64,000 nt of DNA from JBCBDX01 sp039822005 (GTDB lineage: Bacteria; Pseudomonadota; Alphaproteobacteria; Rhizobiales; Rhizobiaceae), in contig JBCBMZ010000004.1 of assembly GCA_039822005.1 (NCBI GenBank), positions 347,259 through 411,258 on the forward strand, in the 5' to 3' direction. A program made the translations under genes and the position numbers. Position 1 is the stretch's first letter, and every line of letters starts with the position of its first letter. Under the pieces are notes generated by a model that saw only the letters and a list, made by a program, of their open reading frames with translations, did not search any database and was not told the DNA's origin. Shown here in pieces: positions 26,911 through 36,109 of this stretch.

Positions 26911-27656
26911 TTCTTCAAAGCAGCGTAGGCACGAACAGCGTCTCCAAAAGCTTCGAATAGCTTACGCGATGGCACTTCAGACCGTGCCCAATATTCCGGG
27001 TGCCACTGAACTCCCACCGCAAAAGTCTTGGCGCCAACGACAGAAACCGCTTCTATGGTGCCATCTGGTGCGCGTGCTTCAACGCTCAAAGCAGGTGCCG
27101 GCTCATCGACGGCCTGGCGATGTAGAGAGTTTACTGCAATCTTCGTTTCGCCAAAAAGTGCCGCCAGGCGCCCTGCAGCGGCCATCGAGACATCATGGCT
27201 TATCCCATACCTCGCGTCTAATTCTGGGGTGTCAGGCTCACGATGATCATCGGTTCCCGGGCGTTCCTGTATCTCACTTGCCAAAGTCCCGCCAAGCGCC
27301 ACATTGAGCTCTTGTATGCCCCGACAAATGGCGAACAGGGGCACACCAAGATCTACTGCCCTTCGAACCAAAGGCAGCGCTGTAGCATCGCGTTGGCGGT
27401 CAAATGGCTGATGCTTTGGCGTTTCGACACGACCATAGTTCTGCGGATGCACATTGCTCTTGTGACCGGTCAACATCACCCCGTCGACGCGCTCAAGAAG
27501 GCCGTCAAAGTCAATGGCATCCCCGAATACAGGAACAAGAAGCGGTAAAACACCCGCCACATCAAAGGCAGCGGAAAGATAGGAATCCTTGCCCGCATGC
27601 CAGTGATAGCCACTCTCAATAAGAGTATCTGAAACTACTGCTACAATCGGAATCAT
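26904..27656 (-). CDS. Class C26 gamma-glutamyl hydrolase-like amidotransferase
   Basis: 250 residues. The nucleophile region is PLFAICRGIQELNVALGG (Cys), with the His-x-Glu late in VQWHPEYWA, matching the peptidase C26 / PuuD-like family that splits gamma-glutamyl bonds such as in gamma-glutamyl-GABA. ATG at 27656 has TTGGAG upstream; longer upstream starts are less likely. Substrate not defined. It is divergent from the TRAP binding-protein gene. Confidence 0.88.
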   Translation of the reverse strand: MIPIVAVVSDTLIESGYHWHAGKDSYLSAAFDVAGVLPLLVPVFGDAIDFDGLLERVDGVMLTGHKSNVHPQNYGRVETPKHQPFDRQRDATALPLVRRAVDLGVPLFAICRGIQELNVALGGTLASEIQERPGTDDHREPDTPELDARYGISHDVSMAAAGRLAALFGETKIAVNSLHRQAVDEPAPALSVEARAPDGTIEAVSVVGAKTFAVGVQWHPEYWARSEVPSRKLFEAFGDAVRAYAALKNQ

Positions 27657-27739
27657 GGCGCGCTCCAACAGCTGTTTTCGGTAGAATTTGCATGGACACG
27701 GCAATGTGACCAGAATCAAATCGATTAAGTGGCCAACTA

Positions 27740-27751
27740 ATTTTACCAATT
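27740..27751. promoter_or_regulatory. Motif shared with the dctQM promoter
   Basis: ATTTTACCAATT, identical to 9116-9127. It lies about 105 bases before the TRAP binding-protein start. The left half of the site is weaker here (TGG at 27730-27732). Interpreted as a common regulator site. Confidence 0.4.
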
Positions 27752-27855
27752 CGGCGGGCAACTGTGGACACCATATGCAAAAAGTGACTAGAGTTGGACA
27801 GGCCTGTGTGCAGCGTGGAGGTTGTAGGCAGGTGGAATTCCATAGGGAGGATCAT

Positions 27856-28962
27856 ATGGATCGTCGTTCGTTTATGAAAAAGGCCGGCGTTGTCGGCACG
27901 GGCGCCGCTGCCGCCACGACACTCGCAGCACCTGCCATCGCGCAATCATATCCAAAAATCACTTGGCGTTGTTCTTCGGGCTTCCCGAAAGCACTCGACA
28001 CCATCTACGGTGCTGCTGAAGTATTTTCTGCCGCTGTTGCAGAAGCGACAGATGGCAATTTCGACATTCAGGTCTTCGCCTCAGGCGAAATCGTTGGCGC
28101 GCTCGAAGGCGCTGACCGTGTAGGTGATGGCACCATCGAAATGGCGCACACGGCGTCCTACTATTTCTGGGGTAAGGATCCTTCCTACGCTTTCGGTACG
28201 GGCGTTCCATTCGGCCTCAACCAGCGTATGACCAATGCGTGGATGTATGAAGGTGGCGGCCTTGAGCTGCTGAACAATTTTTACAGCTCACAGAACATGA
28301 TCGCTTTCCCTGCAGGCAACACCGGTGCCCAAATGGGTGGTTGGTTCCGCAAAGAAATCAATACGCTGGAAGACATGCAGGGCCTCAAGATGCGTATCGG
28401 TGGTTTCGGCGGACGTATCATTGAAAAGATCGGCGTTGTCCCACAAGGCCTGCCAGGCGGCGACATCTATCCTGCTCTTGAAAAAGGCACGATCGACGCA
28501 GCTGAATTTGTCGGCCCATACGATGACAGCAAACTCGGCTTCAACAAGGTTGCTGAATATTTCTACTACCCCGGCTGGTGGGAAGGCGGCGTTGCGTTGC
28601 TCAACATGATCAACTTGGACAAGTGGAACGAACTGCCATCTGCCTATAAGGGTGTAGTCAAAAACGCTTCAGCTCTGGCCAACTCTGTCATGATGGCGCG
28701 CTACGATACGCTGAACCCGACTGCCCTCAAGCAGCTGGCAGCATCCGGCACACAGCTTCGCCCGTACAGCCAAGAAATTCTGAGCGCCTGCTTCGACGCG
28801 GCTGAAGAAACCTATGCTGAAATCGCTGCGGAAAACGCAACGTTTAAAGAGCTGCATGACTCATACATGGGTTACCGCCGTGACGGCTACCTGTGGTTCC
28901 AGCTGTCTGAATACAATCATGACACGTTCATGATGCTTCAACAGCGCGCAGGCAAACTCTAA
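27856..28962 (+). CDS. dctP: TRAP transporter substrate-binding protein (DctP, mannitol/chloroaromatic type)
   Basis: 368 residues. The N-terminus MDRRSFMKKAGVVGTG is a twin-arginine signal, followed by an AAP-rich cleavage region. The mature part has ASGEIVGALEGADRVGDGTI, GFGGRIIEKIGVVPQGLPGG and EFVGPYDDSKLGFNKVAEYF, the family's ligand-binding Arg and aromatic residues. It binds the solute in the periplasm for a DctQM pair. AGGGAGG precedes the ATG. No permease is nearby; dctQM at 9227 is of matching type. Confidence 0.93.
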   Translation: MDRRSFMKKAGVVGTGAAAATTLAAPAIAQSYPKITWRCSSGFPKALDTIYGAAEVFSAAVAEATDGNFDIQVFASGEIVGALEGADRVGDGTIEMAHTASYYFWGKDPSYAFGTGVPFGLNQRMTNAWMYEGGGLELLNNFYSSQNMIAFPAGNTGAQMGGWFRKEINTLEDMQGLKMRIGGFGGRIIEKIGVVPQGLPGGDIYPALEKGTIDAAEFVGPYDDSKLGFNKVAEYFYYPGWWEGGVALLNMINLDKWNELPSAYKGVVKNASALANSVMMARYDTLNPTALKQLAASGTQLRPYSQEILSACFDAAEETYAEIAAENATFKELHDSYMGYRRDGYLWFQLSEYNHDTFMMLQQRAGKL

Positions 28963-28987
28963 GCTGATCAAGCGATATTAAACCAGA

Positions 28988-29016
28988 AAAGCCCGGTCGG
29001 AAGACCGGGTTTTTTC
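28988..29016 (+). terminator. Rho-independent terminator after dctP
   Basis: Stem CCCGGTC / GACCGGG with a GGAA loop, followed by TTTTTT. The loop is a stable tetraloop. Confidence 0.9.
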
Positions 29017-29035
29017 GTTGCAGCCTTAAATTGGC

Positions 29036-29674
29036 TCAGACCTTAAGAACAGCGGCCTCTTTCGCCAACGCTTCAATTTTGGCCCATTCGCCCGCTTCCA
29101 CAGCCGATTTGGGCGCCACCCAAGAACCACCGACACACAGCACATTGGGCAGGCTCAGATAGTCACTCGCGTTAGAGGCAGATACGCCGCCGGTTGGACA
29201 AAAACTGACACCGCCGAACGGCGAGGCGAGTGACTTCAGGAAAGCAGCGCCGCCGGATTGCTCGGCAGGGAAAAACTTGAGCAATGTGTATCCAAGCTCA
29301 ATCGCGCGCATGATTTCGCTTGCGGTCGTGCTGCCCGGCAACAATGGCACTGCGCTGCCAAGCGCTGCGGCTGCAATCTCGCGGGTAAAGCCCGGTGACA
29401 CCGCAAAGCGTGCGCCAGCGGACACCACCTGCTCATATTGATGGCCACTCAGGACGGTTCCTGCACCGACGATGGCGTCAGGGACCTCACCGGCAATCCG
29501 TTCAATAGCACTCAAGGCCGCGTCGGTACGCAAGGTGATTTCGATAGCGGGAAGACCCCCGGCCACAAGTGCTCTTGCGAGCGGCACCGCATCGTCTGCA
29601 TCATCAATAACAATGACGGGGATCACTGGCTGCCCGGTCATTATCTCATACAGGGCTTCCCGGTTTTGCGTCAT
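29036..29674 (-). CDS. eda: 2-keto-3-deoxy-6-phosphogluconate aldolase
   Basis: 212 residues. Markers: GGLPAIEITLRTDAAL (catalytic Glu), VGAGTVLS, FAVSPGF, and TLLKFFPAEQSGG (Schiff-base Lys), plus FCPTGGVS. The enzyme splits KDPG into pyruvate and glyceraldehyde-3-phosphate in the Entner-Doudoroff pathway. ATG at 29674 has GGGAG upstream. The edd gene is not in the window; the enzyme may also take other keto-deoxy acids from sugar-acid breakdown. Confidence 0.95.
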   Translation of the reverse strand: MTQNREALYEIMTGQPVIPVIVIDDADDAVPLARALVAGGLPAIEITLRTDAALSAIERIAGEVPDAIVGAGTVLSGHQYEQVVSAGARFAVSPGFTREIAAAALGSAVPLLPGSTTASEIMRAIELGYTLLKFFPAEQSGGAAFLKSLASPFGGVSFCPTGGVSASNASDYLSLPNVLCVGGSWVAPKSAVEAGEWAKIEALAKEAAVLKV

Positions 29675-29731
29675 GTTATTCTCCCAACCGCTCAACGATA
29701 TTTGTGCCCTAAGCGGTAGAAATCAGCTTGT

Positions 29732-30652
29732 CTAGCGCCGTAGCCTTTCGTTCAGGCGCAACAAAGGAAGCAGCTCCAGCAAACCTTGAACGACCGATGA
29801 GATCCAACCGGCGCTTTTTTCGGGCGAGGTTAACCGCAAAGACATCGCTTTTCGGGTTTCAGGACCGACAATTCCATCCACTGAAATCGCATTTGCCCGT
29901 TGGAAGCGTTTAACGGCAACTTCGGTCTTTGGCCCGAAAACGCCATCACATGACAACGGGTAACCAACGGCAAGAAGTTGACGCTGCCAATCCTTCACTT
30001 CAGCGCCCCGCATCCCGCGCCGTAAAATTGACTGGCTTGGAACTGGCACCGCGCCGCCATCAGGAACTCTATAGCGTGCATAGGCCGCGGCCATTTTTTC
30101 ATCATAGCGGTTCTTTCGATAGGCGGGACCATTGTACCGCCTGGCAAACCCGGCCCAGTCGCGATTTTTAAGAAACGGCAGCAATTCGTTGCGTTCGACA
30201 AATCTTACCATAAGCGTCACCTGACCACTGACACCTGAACGTGCCTCACGGACGAGCGCTTGCGGCGATGAAAATCCCAGCGTCTTCCAATGAGCGCCCA
30301 TGACCTGCCCGATACCCCAGGAACATGATTGCAGAGCAGCGGCATCATCAATAGATCTAGCCCGATCCAGCAACGCCCAACGCCCGGCCTGCGACCGCGG
30401 ATTTTTAACAGCACCCGCCCGTGGACTGGCCAGACCCAATGTACGGGCTTTTTCGCGGGCAACGCCGGACAGCAAACGGTCAAAGTAATGCCCCTCAAAA
30501 CGGATCAAGGGTTCGCGGCGATGCTCTACTATCGCAAAGGCACGCCCGCCACTTTCAACTTCACAAACCGCAAGCAACGCGGCGGGCTCAATTCCCCTTG
30601 CTTGCGCTACCTGCACAATTTCATCTTTCGTCTCATTTGAAAAACGTGCCAT
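29732..30652 (-). CDS. N-acetylmuramidase with peptidoglycan-binding domain
   Basis: 306 residues. The N-terminal two-thirds match the phage-lysin-like N-acetylmuramidase domain (DUF3380): LLAVCEVESGGRAF with the likely catalytic Glu, PLIRFEGHYFDRLL, SCSWGIGQVMGAHWKTLGF and FARRYNGPAYRKNRYD. A C-terminal peptidoglycan-binding repeat follows (LLAVGYPLSCDGVFGPKTE to DGIVGPETRK, about 225-280). No signal peptide is seen, as in endolysins. No phage genes are nearby, so it may be a domesticated lysin. ATG at 30652 has AAGGAG five bases before. Confidence 0.88.
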   Translation of the reverse strand: MARFSNETKDEIVQVAQARGIEPAALLAVCEVESGGRAFAIVEHRREPLIRFEGHYFDRLLSGVAREKARTLGLASPRAGAVKNPRSQAGRWALLDRARSIDDAAALQSCSWGIGQVMGAHWKTLGFSSPQALVREARSGVSGQVTLMVRFVERNELLPFLKNRDWAGFARRYNGPAYRKNRYDEKMAAAYARYRVPDGGAVPVPSQSILRRGMRGAEVKDWQRQLLAVGYPLSCDGVFGPKTEVAVKRFQRANAISVDGIVGPETRKAMSLRLTSPEKSAGWISSVVQGLLELLPLLRLNERLRR

Positions 30653-30754
30653 GACCACTCCTTGTTGGTTATGACAATGACGCACCGTGGAAGCCGGTCG
30701 ATAAGTGCAGACATTCGCCCGAAGATGAGGTTTTCTCCTGATAGCGTTCGCGTT

Positions 30755-31732
30755 ATGAGCCACATCATGAATGAAAAAACGCACAGCGTTGTCGTGACTG
30801 CGCTCTATCACTTCACCCGACTGCCGGATTTTGCCGACTGGCAAGACCCCTTACGCACGCATTGCGATGCGTATGGCATCAAAGGCACATTGTTGCTGGC
30901 ATCAGAGGGCATCAACGGCACGGTAGCCGGCAGCCGCGAAGCGATAGATGCGTTGATCGATTGGCTCCATGCCAAACCGGAATTTGCCGACCTCGAGCAC
31001 AATGAAAGTTATGCACCAGCGATGCCGTTCTACCGGCTCAAGGTGCGTCTTAAAAAGGAAATCGTGACGATGGGGGTGCCAGGCACCGACCCGACGAAAA
31101 TCGTCGGCACCTATGTGGAACCGCAAGACTGGAACGAGCTGATTGTCGATCCTGATACAATCGTCATTGACACAAGAAACGACTATGAAGTTCAAATTGG
31201 CACGTTTGACGGGGCCGTTAATCCTCAGACCGATGCTTTTCGCGAATTCCCCGATTGGGTTGCCCGCAATGAAAACCGGTTAAAGGGCAAAAAAATCGCC
31301 ATGTTCTGCACAGGGGGAATCCGTTGCGAAAAATCGACGGCTTTCATGAAATCACAGGGCTACGAAGACGTATTTCACCTGAAGGGTGGCATCCTGAAAT
31401 ATTTGGAAGATGTCCCCGAAGAGCAGAGCAAATGGAAAGGCGAGTGTTTTGTCTTTGATGAACGCGTCTCGGTCGGTCACGGTTTGAGGATCGGTCCCCA
31501 CACATTGTGCCGAGCATGCCGTCACCCCTTGTCTCCGGAAGACTTGCGTTCGCCGCACTTTAAGGAGGGTGTTTCATGCGCACACTGTATCGACAAGTTC
31601 ACAAATGAGGACCGCGAACGGTTCGCCATGCGCCAGCGCCAGGTGGAATTGGCTCATGAACGTGGGCAAAGGCATATCGGCGACGGCGAATGGCCGATAG
31701 AAACCAAGTTTGAACTGGAAGACGAACGTTAG
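30755..31732 (+). CDS. trhO: tRNA uridine-34 hydroxylase (TrhO, rhodanese family)
   Basis: About 325 residues. N-terminal acylphosphatase-like part with GTLLLASEGINGTVAGS, a rhodanese domain holding FCTGGIRCEKSTAFM with the catalytic Cys, and a C-terminal Cys-rich zinc region (CRACRHPL ... CAHC). TrhO hydroxylates U34 of several tRNAs using oxygen. Starts at 30755 or 30767 are both possible. Tail-to-tail with kynU by four bases. Confidence 0.93.
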   Translation: MSHIMNEKTHSVVVTALYHFTRLPDFADWQDPLRTHCDAYGIKGTLLLASEGINGTVAGSREAIDALIDWLHAKPEFADLEHNESYAPAMPFYRLKVRLKKEIVTMGVPGTDPTKIVGTYVEPQDWNELIVDPDTIVIDTRNDYEVQIGTFDGAVNPQTDAFREFPDWVARNENRLKGKKIAMFCTGGIRCEKSTAFMKSQGYEDVFHLKGGILKYLEDVPEEQSKWKGECFVFDERVSVGHGLRIGPHTLCRACRHPLSPEDLRSPHFKEGVSCAHCIDKFTNEDRERFAMRQRQVELAHERGQRHIGDGEWPIETKFELEDER

Positions 31733-32919
31733 GTTACGGCCTTGCGGGCATGGAAATCAGGCCTGTCCCACGCCCGTGATTGCAAAATTTCCTGTAGGAT
31801 ACCCGACGCCCGCTTCACTTCTTCTACCGTATTGTAAAGCGGCGCAAAGCCGAAACGCAAAAAGTCGGGCGCCCGCATATCTCCAATGACACCATTGGCG
31901 ATCAAGGCCTGCATAACAGGGTAAGCGTTGGGATGACGCCATGAGACATGGCTACCCCTTTCGGCAGCGCTTTTTGGTGTGATCAACTGAAGTTCAAATT
32001 CATCGGCAAACGCCGAAACGTCATCAATGAAAACCTGCGTCAGTTCTCCTGATCGCTGCATAATATCGGCCATCTCGACATCATCAAAAACATCAAGCGC
32101 AGCGTCCAGTGAGACCAGCGAAAGAACCGGCGGCGTTCCCACGGCGAAACGGTCAATTCCTTTGGCGGGCGTGAATTCGGTTTCGAAAGAAAAAGGTCGG
32201 GCGTGCCCAAACCATCCTGAAATGTCGGGCATCGCATCCTGATGTTTCTCGGCGACATACAAAAATGCGGGCGCACCCGGCCCGCCATTGAGATATTTAT
32301 AGCCACATCCGACCGCGAAATCGGCATTAATGCCGGAAAGATCAACGTCCAGAGCGCCTGTTGAATGCGCCAGATCCCAGACAACCGACGCCCCAACATC
32401 ATGGGCAAGCCGCGTGATCTGTTGCATATTGTGCCGACGCCCCGTCCGGTAATCAACTTCCGTGAGCAGCACCACACTCACGGCGGGCGTCAAGGCCGTT
32501 TCGACTTTTTCCGGCTCTACCAGCTTGAGCGATACGTTGGGCTGCTGCGCAACAACCCCCTGCGCAATGTACAAATCGGTGGGAAAGTTTCCGGTATCGG
32601 AAAGAACCAAACCCTTATTGCCTGCCTTTTCAACTGCTGCGGAAAGCACTTTGAACAGATTAACCGACGTTGAGTCGCAGGCCCGCACAGTCGCATTGGG
32701 TGCCCCGATCAATTTTGCAATCCGTTCTCCGACACGCGCTTGCAGATTGATCCAGTCATACGCGTTCCAGGCCTTGATCAAGTGTCTGCCCCAAGCTTCA
32801 TTGATGGTTTTTGCCACAACCTCCGGCACATGCGTTGGCAACGGTCCAAGTGAGTTCCCATCGAGATAAATAATGTCTTCTGGAAGGTTGAACTTGTCGC
32901 GGCGATTGGGATCGGTCAT
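31729..32919 (-). CDS. kynU: Kynureninase
   Basis: 396 residues from the ATG at 32919. IYLDGNSLGPLPTHVP at the start, VRACDSTSVNLFKVL, LTEVDYRTGR, WDLAHSTGALDVDLSG and GCGYKYLNGGPGAPAF with the PLP lysine are typical of KynU, which splits kynurenine to anthranilate and alanine. No ribosome site precedes the ATG; a GTG at 32955 is in frame. No other kyn gene is in the window. It is divergent from ureD. Confidence 0.93.
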   Translation of the reverse strand: MTDPNRRDKFNLPEDIIYLDGNSLGPLPTHVPEVVAKTINEAWGRHLIKAWNAYDWINLQARVGERIAKLIGAPNATVRACDSTSVNLFKVLSAAVEKAGNKGLVLSDTGNFPTDLYIAQGVVAQQPNVSLKLVEPEKVETALTPAVSVVLLTEVDYRTGRRHNMQQITRLAHDVGASVVWDLAHSTGALDVDLSGINADFAVGCGYKYLNGGPGAPAFLYVAEKHQDAMPDISGWFGHARPFSFETEFTPAKGIDRFAVGTPPVLSLVSLDAALDVFDDVEMADIMQRSGELTQVFIDDVSAFADEFELQLITPKSAAERGSHVSWRHPNAYPVMQALIANGVIGDMRAPDFLRFGFAPLYNTVEEVKRASGILQEILQSRAWDRPDFHARKAVT

Positions 32920-32948
32920 CAAAGGAGTCTCAAATTGAACGGCTGTAA

Positions 32949-33812
32949 ATGACACGTCAGGCACCAAAAACAAGCGTAAGCCCCATGCAACGCGCCATCG
33001 GGGCGGGCAGATTGCGTACCAAGCGCGTCGAAAAGACAACACGCATCGCCGACCTCTATCAAAACGCAAACGCGAAAATACGGGTACCCAAACAACATCA
33101 CGACCATCTCGATGCCTTGCTCATTAACACGGCAGGTGGGTTGACCGGTGGCGATCGCCTTTGCTGGACAATGGACGCAGGCGCTTCAACGAAGACAGTT
33201 GTGTCAACGCAGGCTTGTGAGCGCATCTATCGCGCCACGGCGGGAACAGCTGATGTTCAAAATAATATCGACGTGCAGGAAGGGGCACATTTATTCTGGC
33301 TGCCACAGGAAACCATCCTGTTTGACGGTGCCGCGCTAGACCGCAAATTTAACGCACAGATAGCAAGTGGCGGGCGCCTGACAGCACTGGAAATCGTCGT
33401 TCTGGGACGCGAAGCCATGCACGAAACCCTGCAAAGCGTTAGCTTGTCCGACAAGTGGCGTATACATCACGGCAATCGCCTGCTTCATGCCGATGCCATT
33501 CGGTTGGGTTCTGCCGATCTTCCAAAAATGAAACAATCCGCGCACCTGAAAGACCATTTGGTCTTTGGAACACTCATTGACATTGAACCGTCGAGAACAC
33601 CCCTTGACCAGCAACAAAGCCGGGCACTCTCGGATCGGTTCGCCCATCGTTTCACCGGTTGCGACAAAGTGCAGATGGGCATGTCCGTATTCGAACAAAA
33701 AACGATTGTTCGGTTTACGGCACGCAACAGCTATCAATTGAGGCAGCAGCTGCCTGATTTACTTAACGAAATTGTGCTAGGCTTACACCTTCCAACTGTG
33801 TGGCGGCTGTAA
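32949..33812 (+). CDS. ureD: Urease accessory protein UreD
   Basis: 287 residues of normal UreD length. Markers: TRIADLYQNANAKIRVPK, LLINTAGGLTGGDRL, STQACERIYRATAG, FWLPQETILFDGAAL, IVVLGREAMHETLQS and GNRLLHADAIRLG. UreD forms the scaffold that delivers nickel into urease with UreF and UreG. Structural genes ureABC do not follow; galE does. An ATG at 32985 is an alternative start. It seems intact. Confidence 0.92.
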   Translation: MTRQAPKTSVSPMQRAIGAGRLRTKRVEKTTRIADLYQNANAKIRVPKQHHDHLDALLINTAGGLTGGDRLCWTMDAGASTKTVVSTQACERIYRATAGTADVQNNIDVQEGAHLFWLPQETILFDGAALDRKFNAQIASGGRLTALEIVVLGREAMHETLQSVSLSDKWRIHHGNRLLHADAIRLGSADLPKMKQSAHLKDHLVFGTLIDIEPSRTPLDQQQSRALSDRFAHRFTGCDKVQMGMSVFEQKTIVRFTARNSYQLRQQLPDLLNEIVLGLHLPTVWRL

Positions 33813-33861
33813 CGCGTTCCTCGCTGACCGTCATGCACGGATGACGGTGGGAGGCATGGAC

Positions 33862-34908
33862 ATGCGCATATTACTAACAGGTGGCGCCGGTTATATTGGC
33901 TCGCACACTTGGGTCGCCCTGTGTGAAGCGGGCCATGAGCCGGTCATCTTGGATAATTTTGACAACGCATCACCAACGGTCCTGGACCGCATCGGCATGT
34001 TGTTCCAGACCAAGCCGATTTGCGTGGAAGGCGATGTACGCGACGCTGAACTGGTTGAAAAAACACTGCGTCAATACAAGTGTAGCGCGGTAATCCACTT
34101 TGCCGGCCTAAAGGCTGTTGGTGAAAGTATGGGTGCGCCGCTCCGCTATTTCGACTATAATGTCAGCGGGACAGAGCGGCTTTTGTCGGGTATGGTGAAC
34201 GCAGGCGTCAAGAAGATAATCTTCTCCTCATCCGCTACTGTGTACGGTACACCCCAGTACCTGCCAATAGACGAGGAGCATCCGCTGTCTTCTGCAAGCG
34301 TCTACGGCAATACCAAGCTCATCATCGAAGGAATGCTGCGCGCTTTATTTGCGTCCGATCCCACATGGTCAGTGACGATTTTGCGCTACTTTAACCCGGT
34401 CGGCGCCCATGCCAGCGGCATGATTGGCGAGGATCCGGCCGAAACACCCAACAATTTGATGCCTTTCATTTCACAGGTCGCTGTGGGTTTGCGCGACAAG
34501 CTTGCAATTTTCGGCAACGATTATGACACGAAAGACGGCACCGGTGTTCGAGACTATATCCATGTCAGCGATCTTGCTGACGGTCATGTCGCAGCTTTGA
34601 AACTGTTGAACAAAGCGCATTGTACGCCGATCAATCTGGGAACCGGCACCGGCTATTCGGTGCTGGAGATGGTGCGCGCTTTCCAGAGAGCTAGCCGACG
34701 CCCGATACCCTATCAGGTCGTTGATCGCCGCCCGGGCGACATAGCCAGCTGCTATGCCGATGCATCACGGGCAAAAGAACTGCTTGGTTGGGAAGCAAAG
34801 CTCGGATTGAAAGCCATGTGCGAAGATGCATGGCGTTGGCAGTCTCAAAACCCGAACGGTTATGATGATGAGCCACGCCGGGAAAACCGGCGTACGGCAG
34901 CCACCTAG
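33862..34908 (+). CDS. galE: UDP-glucose 4-epimerase
   Basis: 348 residues. GGAGYIGSHTWVALCEAGHE (NAD loop), AVIHFAGLKAVGES, SSSATVYG, SVYGNTKLIIE (Tyr-x3-Lys), LRYFNPVGAH and DGTGVRDYIHVSDLADGH. It converts UDP-glucose and UDP-galactose for polysaccharides. GGGAGG before the ATG at 33862 decides the start; ATGs at 33841 and 33856 are upstream. Converges on galU by four bases (CTAG). Confidence 0.96.
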   Translation: MRILLTGGAGYIGSHTWVALCEAGHEPVILDNFDNASPTVLDRIGMLFQTKPICVEGDVRDAELVEKTLRQYKCSAVIHFAGLKAVGESMGAPLRYFDYNVSGTERLLSGMVNAGVKKIIFSSSATVYGTPQYLPIDEEHPLSSASVYGNTKLIIEGMLRALFASDPTWSVTILRYFNPVGAHASGMIGEDPAETPNNLMPFISQVAVGLRDKLAIFGNDYDTKDGTGVRDYIHVSDLADGHVAALKLLNKAHCTPINLGTGTGYSVLEMVRAFQRASRRPIPYQVVDRRPGDIASCYADASRAKELLGWEAKLGLKAMCEDAWRWQSQNPNGYDDEPRRENRRTAAT

Positions 34909-35795
34909 GTTCGGTGCATCGCAGCCTTGACCAATTCGGCAAACTCAACTGCTGTTTCCGGGTGTGCGAGGCCAAGCTCAAGGTTGGCCTGCAAAAAGCC
35001 AACCTTCGAACCACAATCATATGTCCTTCCGGAAAATGGCACGGCGTGGAAAGGCTGCTCGTGCATCAGCGCTAACATGGAATCGGTGAGCTGAATTTCA
35101 CCGCCCGCGCCTGTTTCATGTTTGCTTAAATGGTCCATTACTTTGCCATCGAGAATATAACGGCCATTGATAAAATAGTTCGATGGCGCAGTTCCCTGCG
35201 GCGGCTTTTCCACCATGCCGGTCACTTCAAAAGAGTTTTCAGATTGCGCACCCATGGACACTATCCCGTATTTGTGCGCCAGATCGGGGTGGCACTCCTC
35301 TACCGAAATAATGTTTCCGCCTTTTTCTTCATAGACAGCGGCCATTTGTGACAGACAGCCGGGATTTCCGCTCATCACCATATCTGGCAGCAAGACTGCA
35401 AAAGGTTCCTCGCCGACAATGTCACGGGCACACCAAACCGCGTGGCCAAGACCGAGCGGCTTTTGCTGGCGGGTAAAGCTTATTCGACCCGCATCGGGAA
35501 TGTCTGCAAGCAACGCCGCCAGCGGCCCCGTCTTGCCGCGTTCTTCAAGCGTCGCCTCAAGCTCAACCTGATGGTCGAAGTGATCTTCGATAACATGCTT
35601 GTTTCGACCGGTCACAAGCACGATGTGTTCAATGCCAGCGCCAAATGCCTCTTCAACTGCATACTGGATGACAGGTTTATCAACGACCGTCAGCATTTCC
35701 TTCGGAACAGCCTTTGTCGCGGGAAGAAACCGCGTTCCTAATCCGGCTACGGGGATGACAGCTTTGCGAACATATTGACCCAAGGCAAACTCCAA
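34905..35795 (-). CDS. galU: UTP-glucose-1-phosphate uridylyltransferase
   Basis: 296 residues. AVIPVAGLGTRFLPATKAVP, EMLTVVDKPVIQYAVEEA, GLGHAVWCARDIVGEEPFAV and VEKPPQGTAPSNYFINGRYI are the GalU signature. It makes UDP-glucose, the substrate of the neighbouring GalE. The start is TTG at 35795 with AGGTG nine bases upstream, giving MEFALGQYVRKA; a later TTG is also open. Confidence 0.95.
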   Translation of the reverse strand: MEFALGQYVRKAVIPVAGLGTRFLPATKAVPKEMLTVVDKPVIQYAVEEAFGAGIEHIVLVTGRNKHVIEDHFDHQVELEATLEERGKTGPLAALLADIPDAGRISFTRQQKPLGLGHAVWCARDIVGEEPFAVLLPDMVMSGNPGCLSQMAAVYEEKGGNIISVEECHPDLAHKYGIVSMGAQSENSFEVTGMVEKPPQGTAPSNYFINGRYILDGKVMDHLSKHETGAGGEIQLTDSMLALMHEQPFHAVPFSGRTYDCGSKVGFLQANLELGLAHPETAVEFAELVKAAMHRT

Positions 35796-35865
35796 CGGTG
35801 AAACACCTGACTTGTTCAGGATTCATTGGCGTCTGTAAAGGTCACTGAAGACAAGGATTTCCGGT

Positions 35866-36066
35866 TTAACCGGAGCCGAGCGGGTATTGGGGTCCATAGA
35901 CCTTCAATAGCACGTCTATCTCCTCGGATGAAAAGCCCAAACCCTCGGCACGGCGTCTGAATTCGCCGACCGACTTTGCATCTTCACGTGCACCGTACCG
36001 TTTTCCCAACGGAGGGCCATCATCAAATTTCTGGTCAACCATGGTAAGCCGAGAAAAAATCATCAT
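35866..36066 (-). CDS. Small unknown protein
   Basis: 66 residues from the ATG at 36066, which has AGGTG six bases upstream. The sequence has basic and acidic residues, GKRYGAREDAKSVGEF and the C-terminal IDVLLKVYGPQYPLGSG. No domain is recognised. The stop codon overlaps a near-palindrome (TCCGGTT-T-AACCGGA, 35860-35874). It lies between galU and the gltB-like gene, transcribed away from the latter. Confidence 0.45.
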   Translation of the reverse strand: MMIFSRLTMVDQKFDDGPPLGKRYGAREDAKSVGEFRRRAEGLGFSSEEIDVLLKVYGPQYPLGSG

Positions 36067-36109
36067 TGGTTGCACCTAGTGCTTTTATAACGAGATTCAA
36101 TCAATACAC

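Noticed and set aside
35860..35874. TCCGGTT-T-AACCGGA palindrome at the end of the small gene near galU
   Set aside because: No loop and no T run, so not a terminator; no start nearby for an operator.
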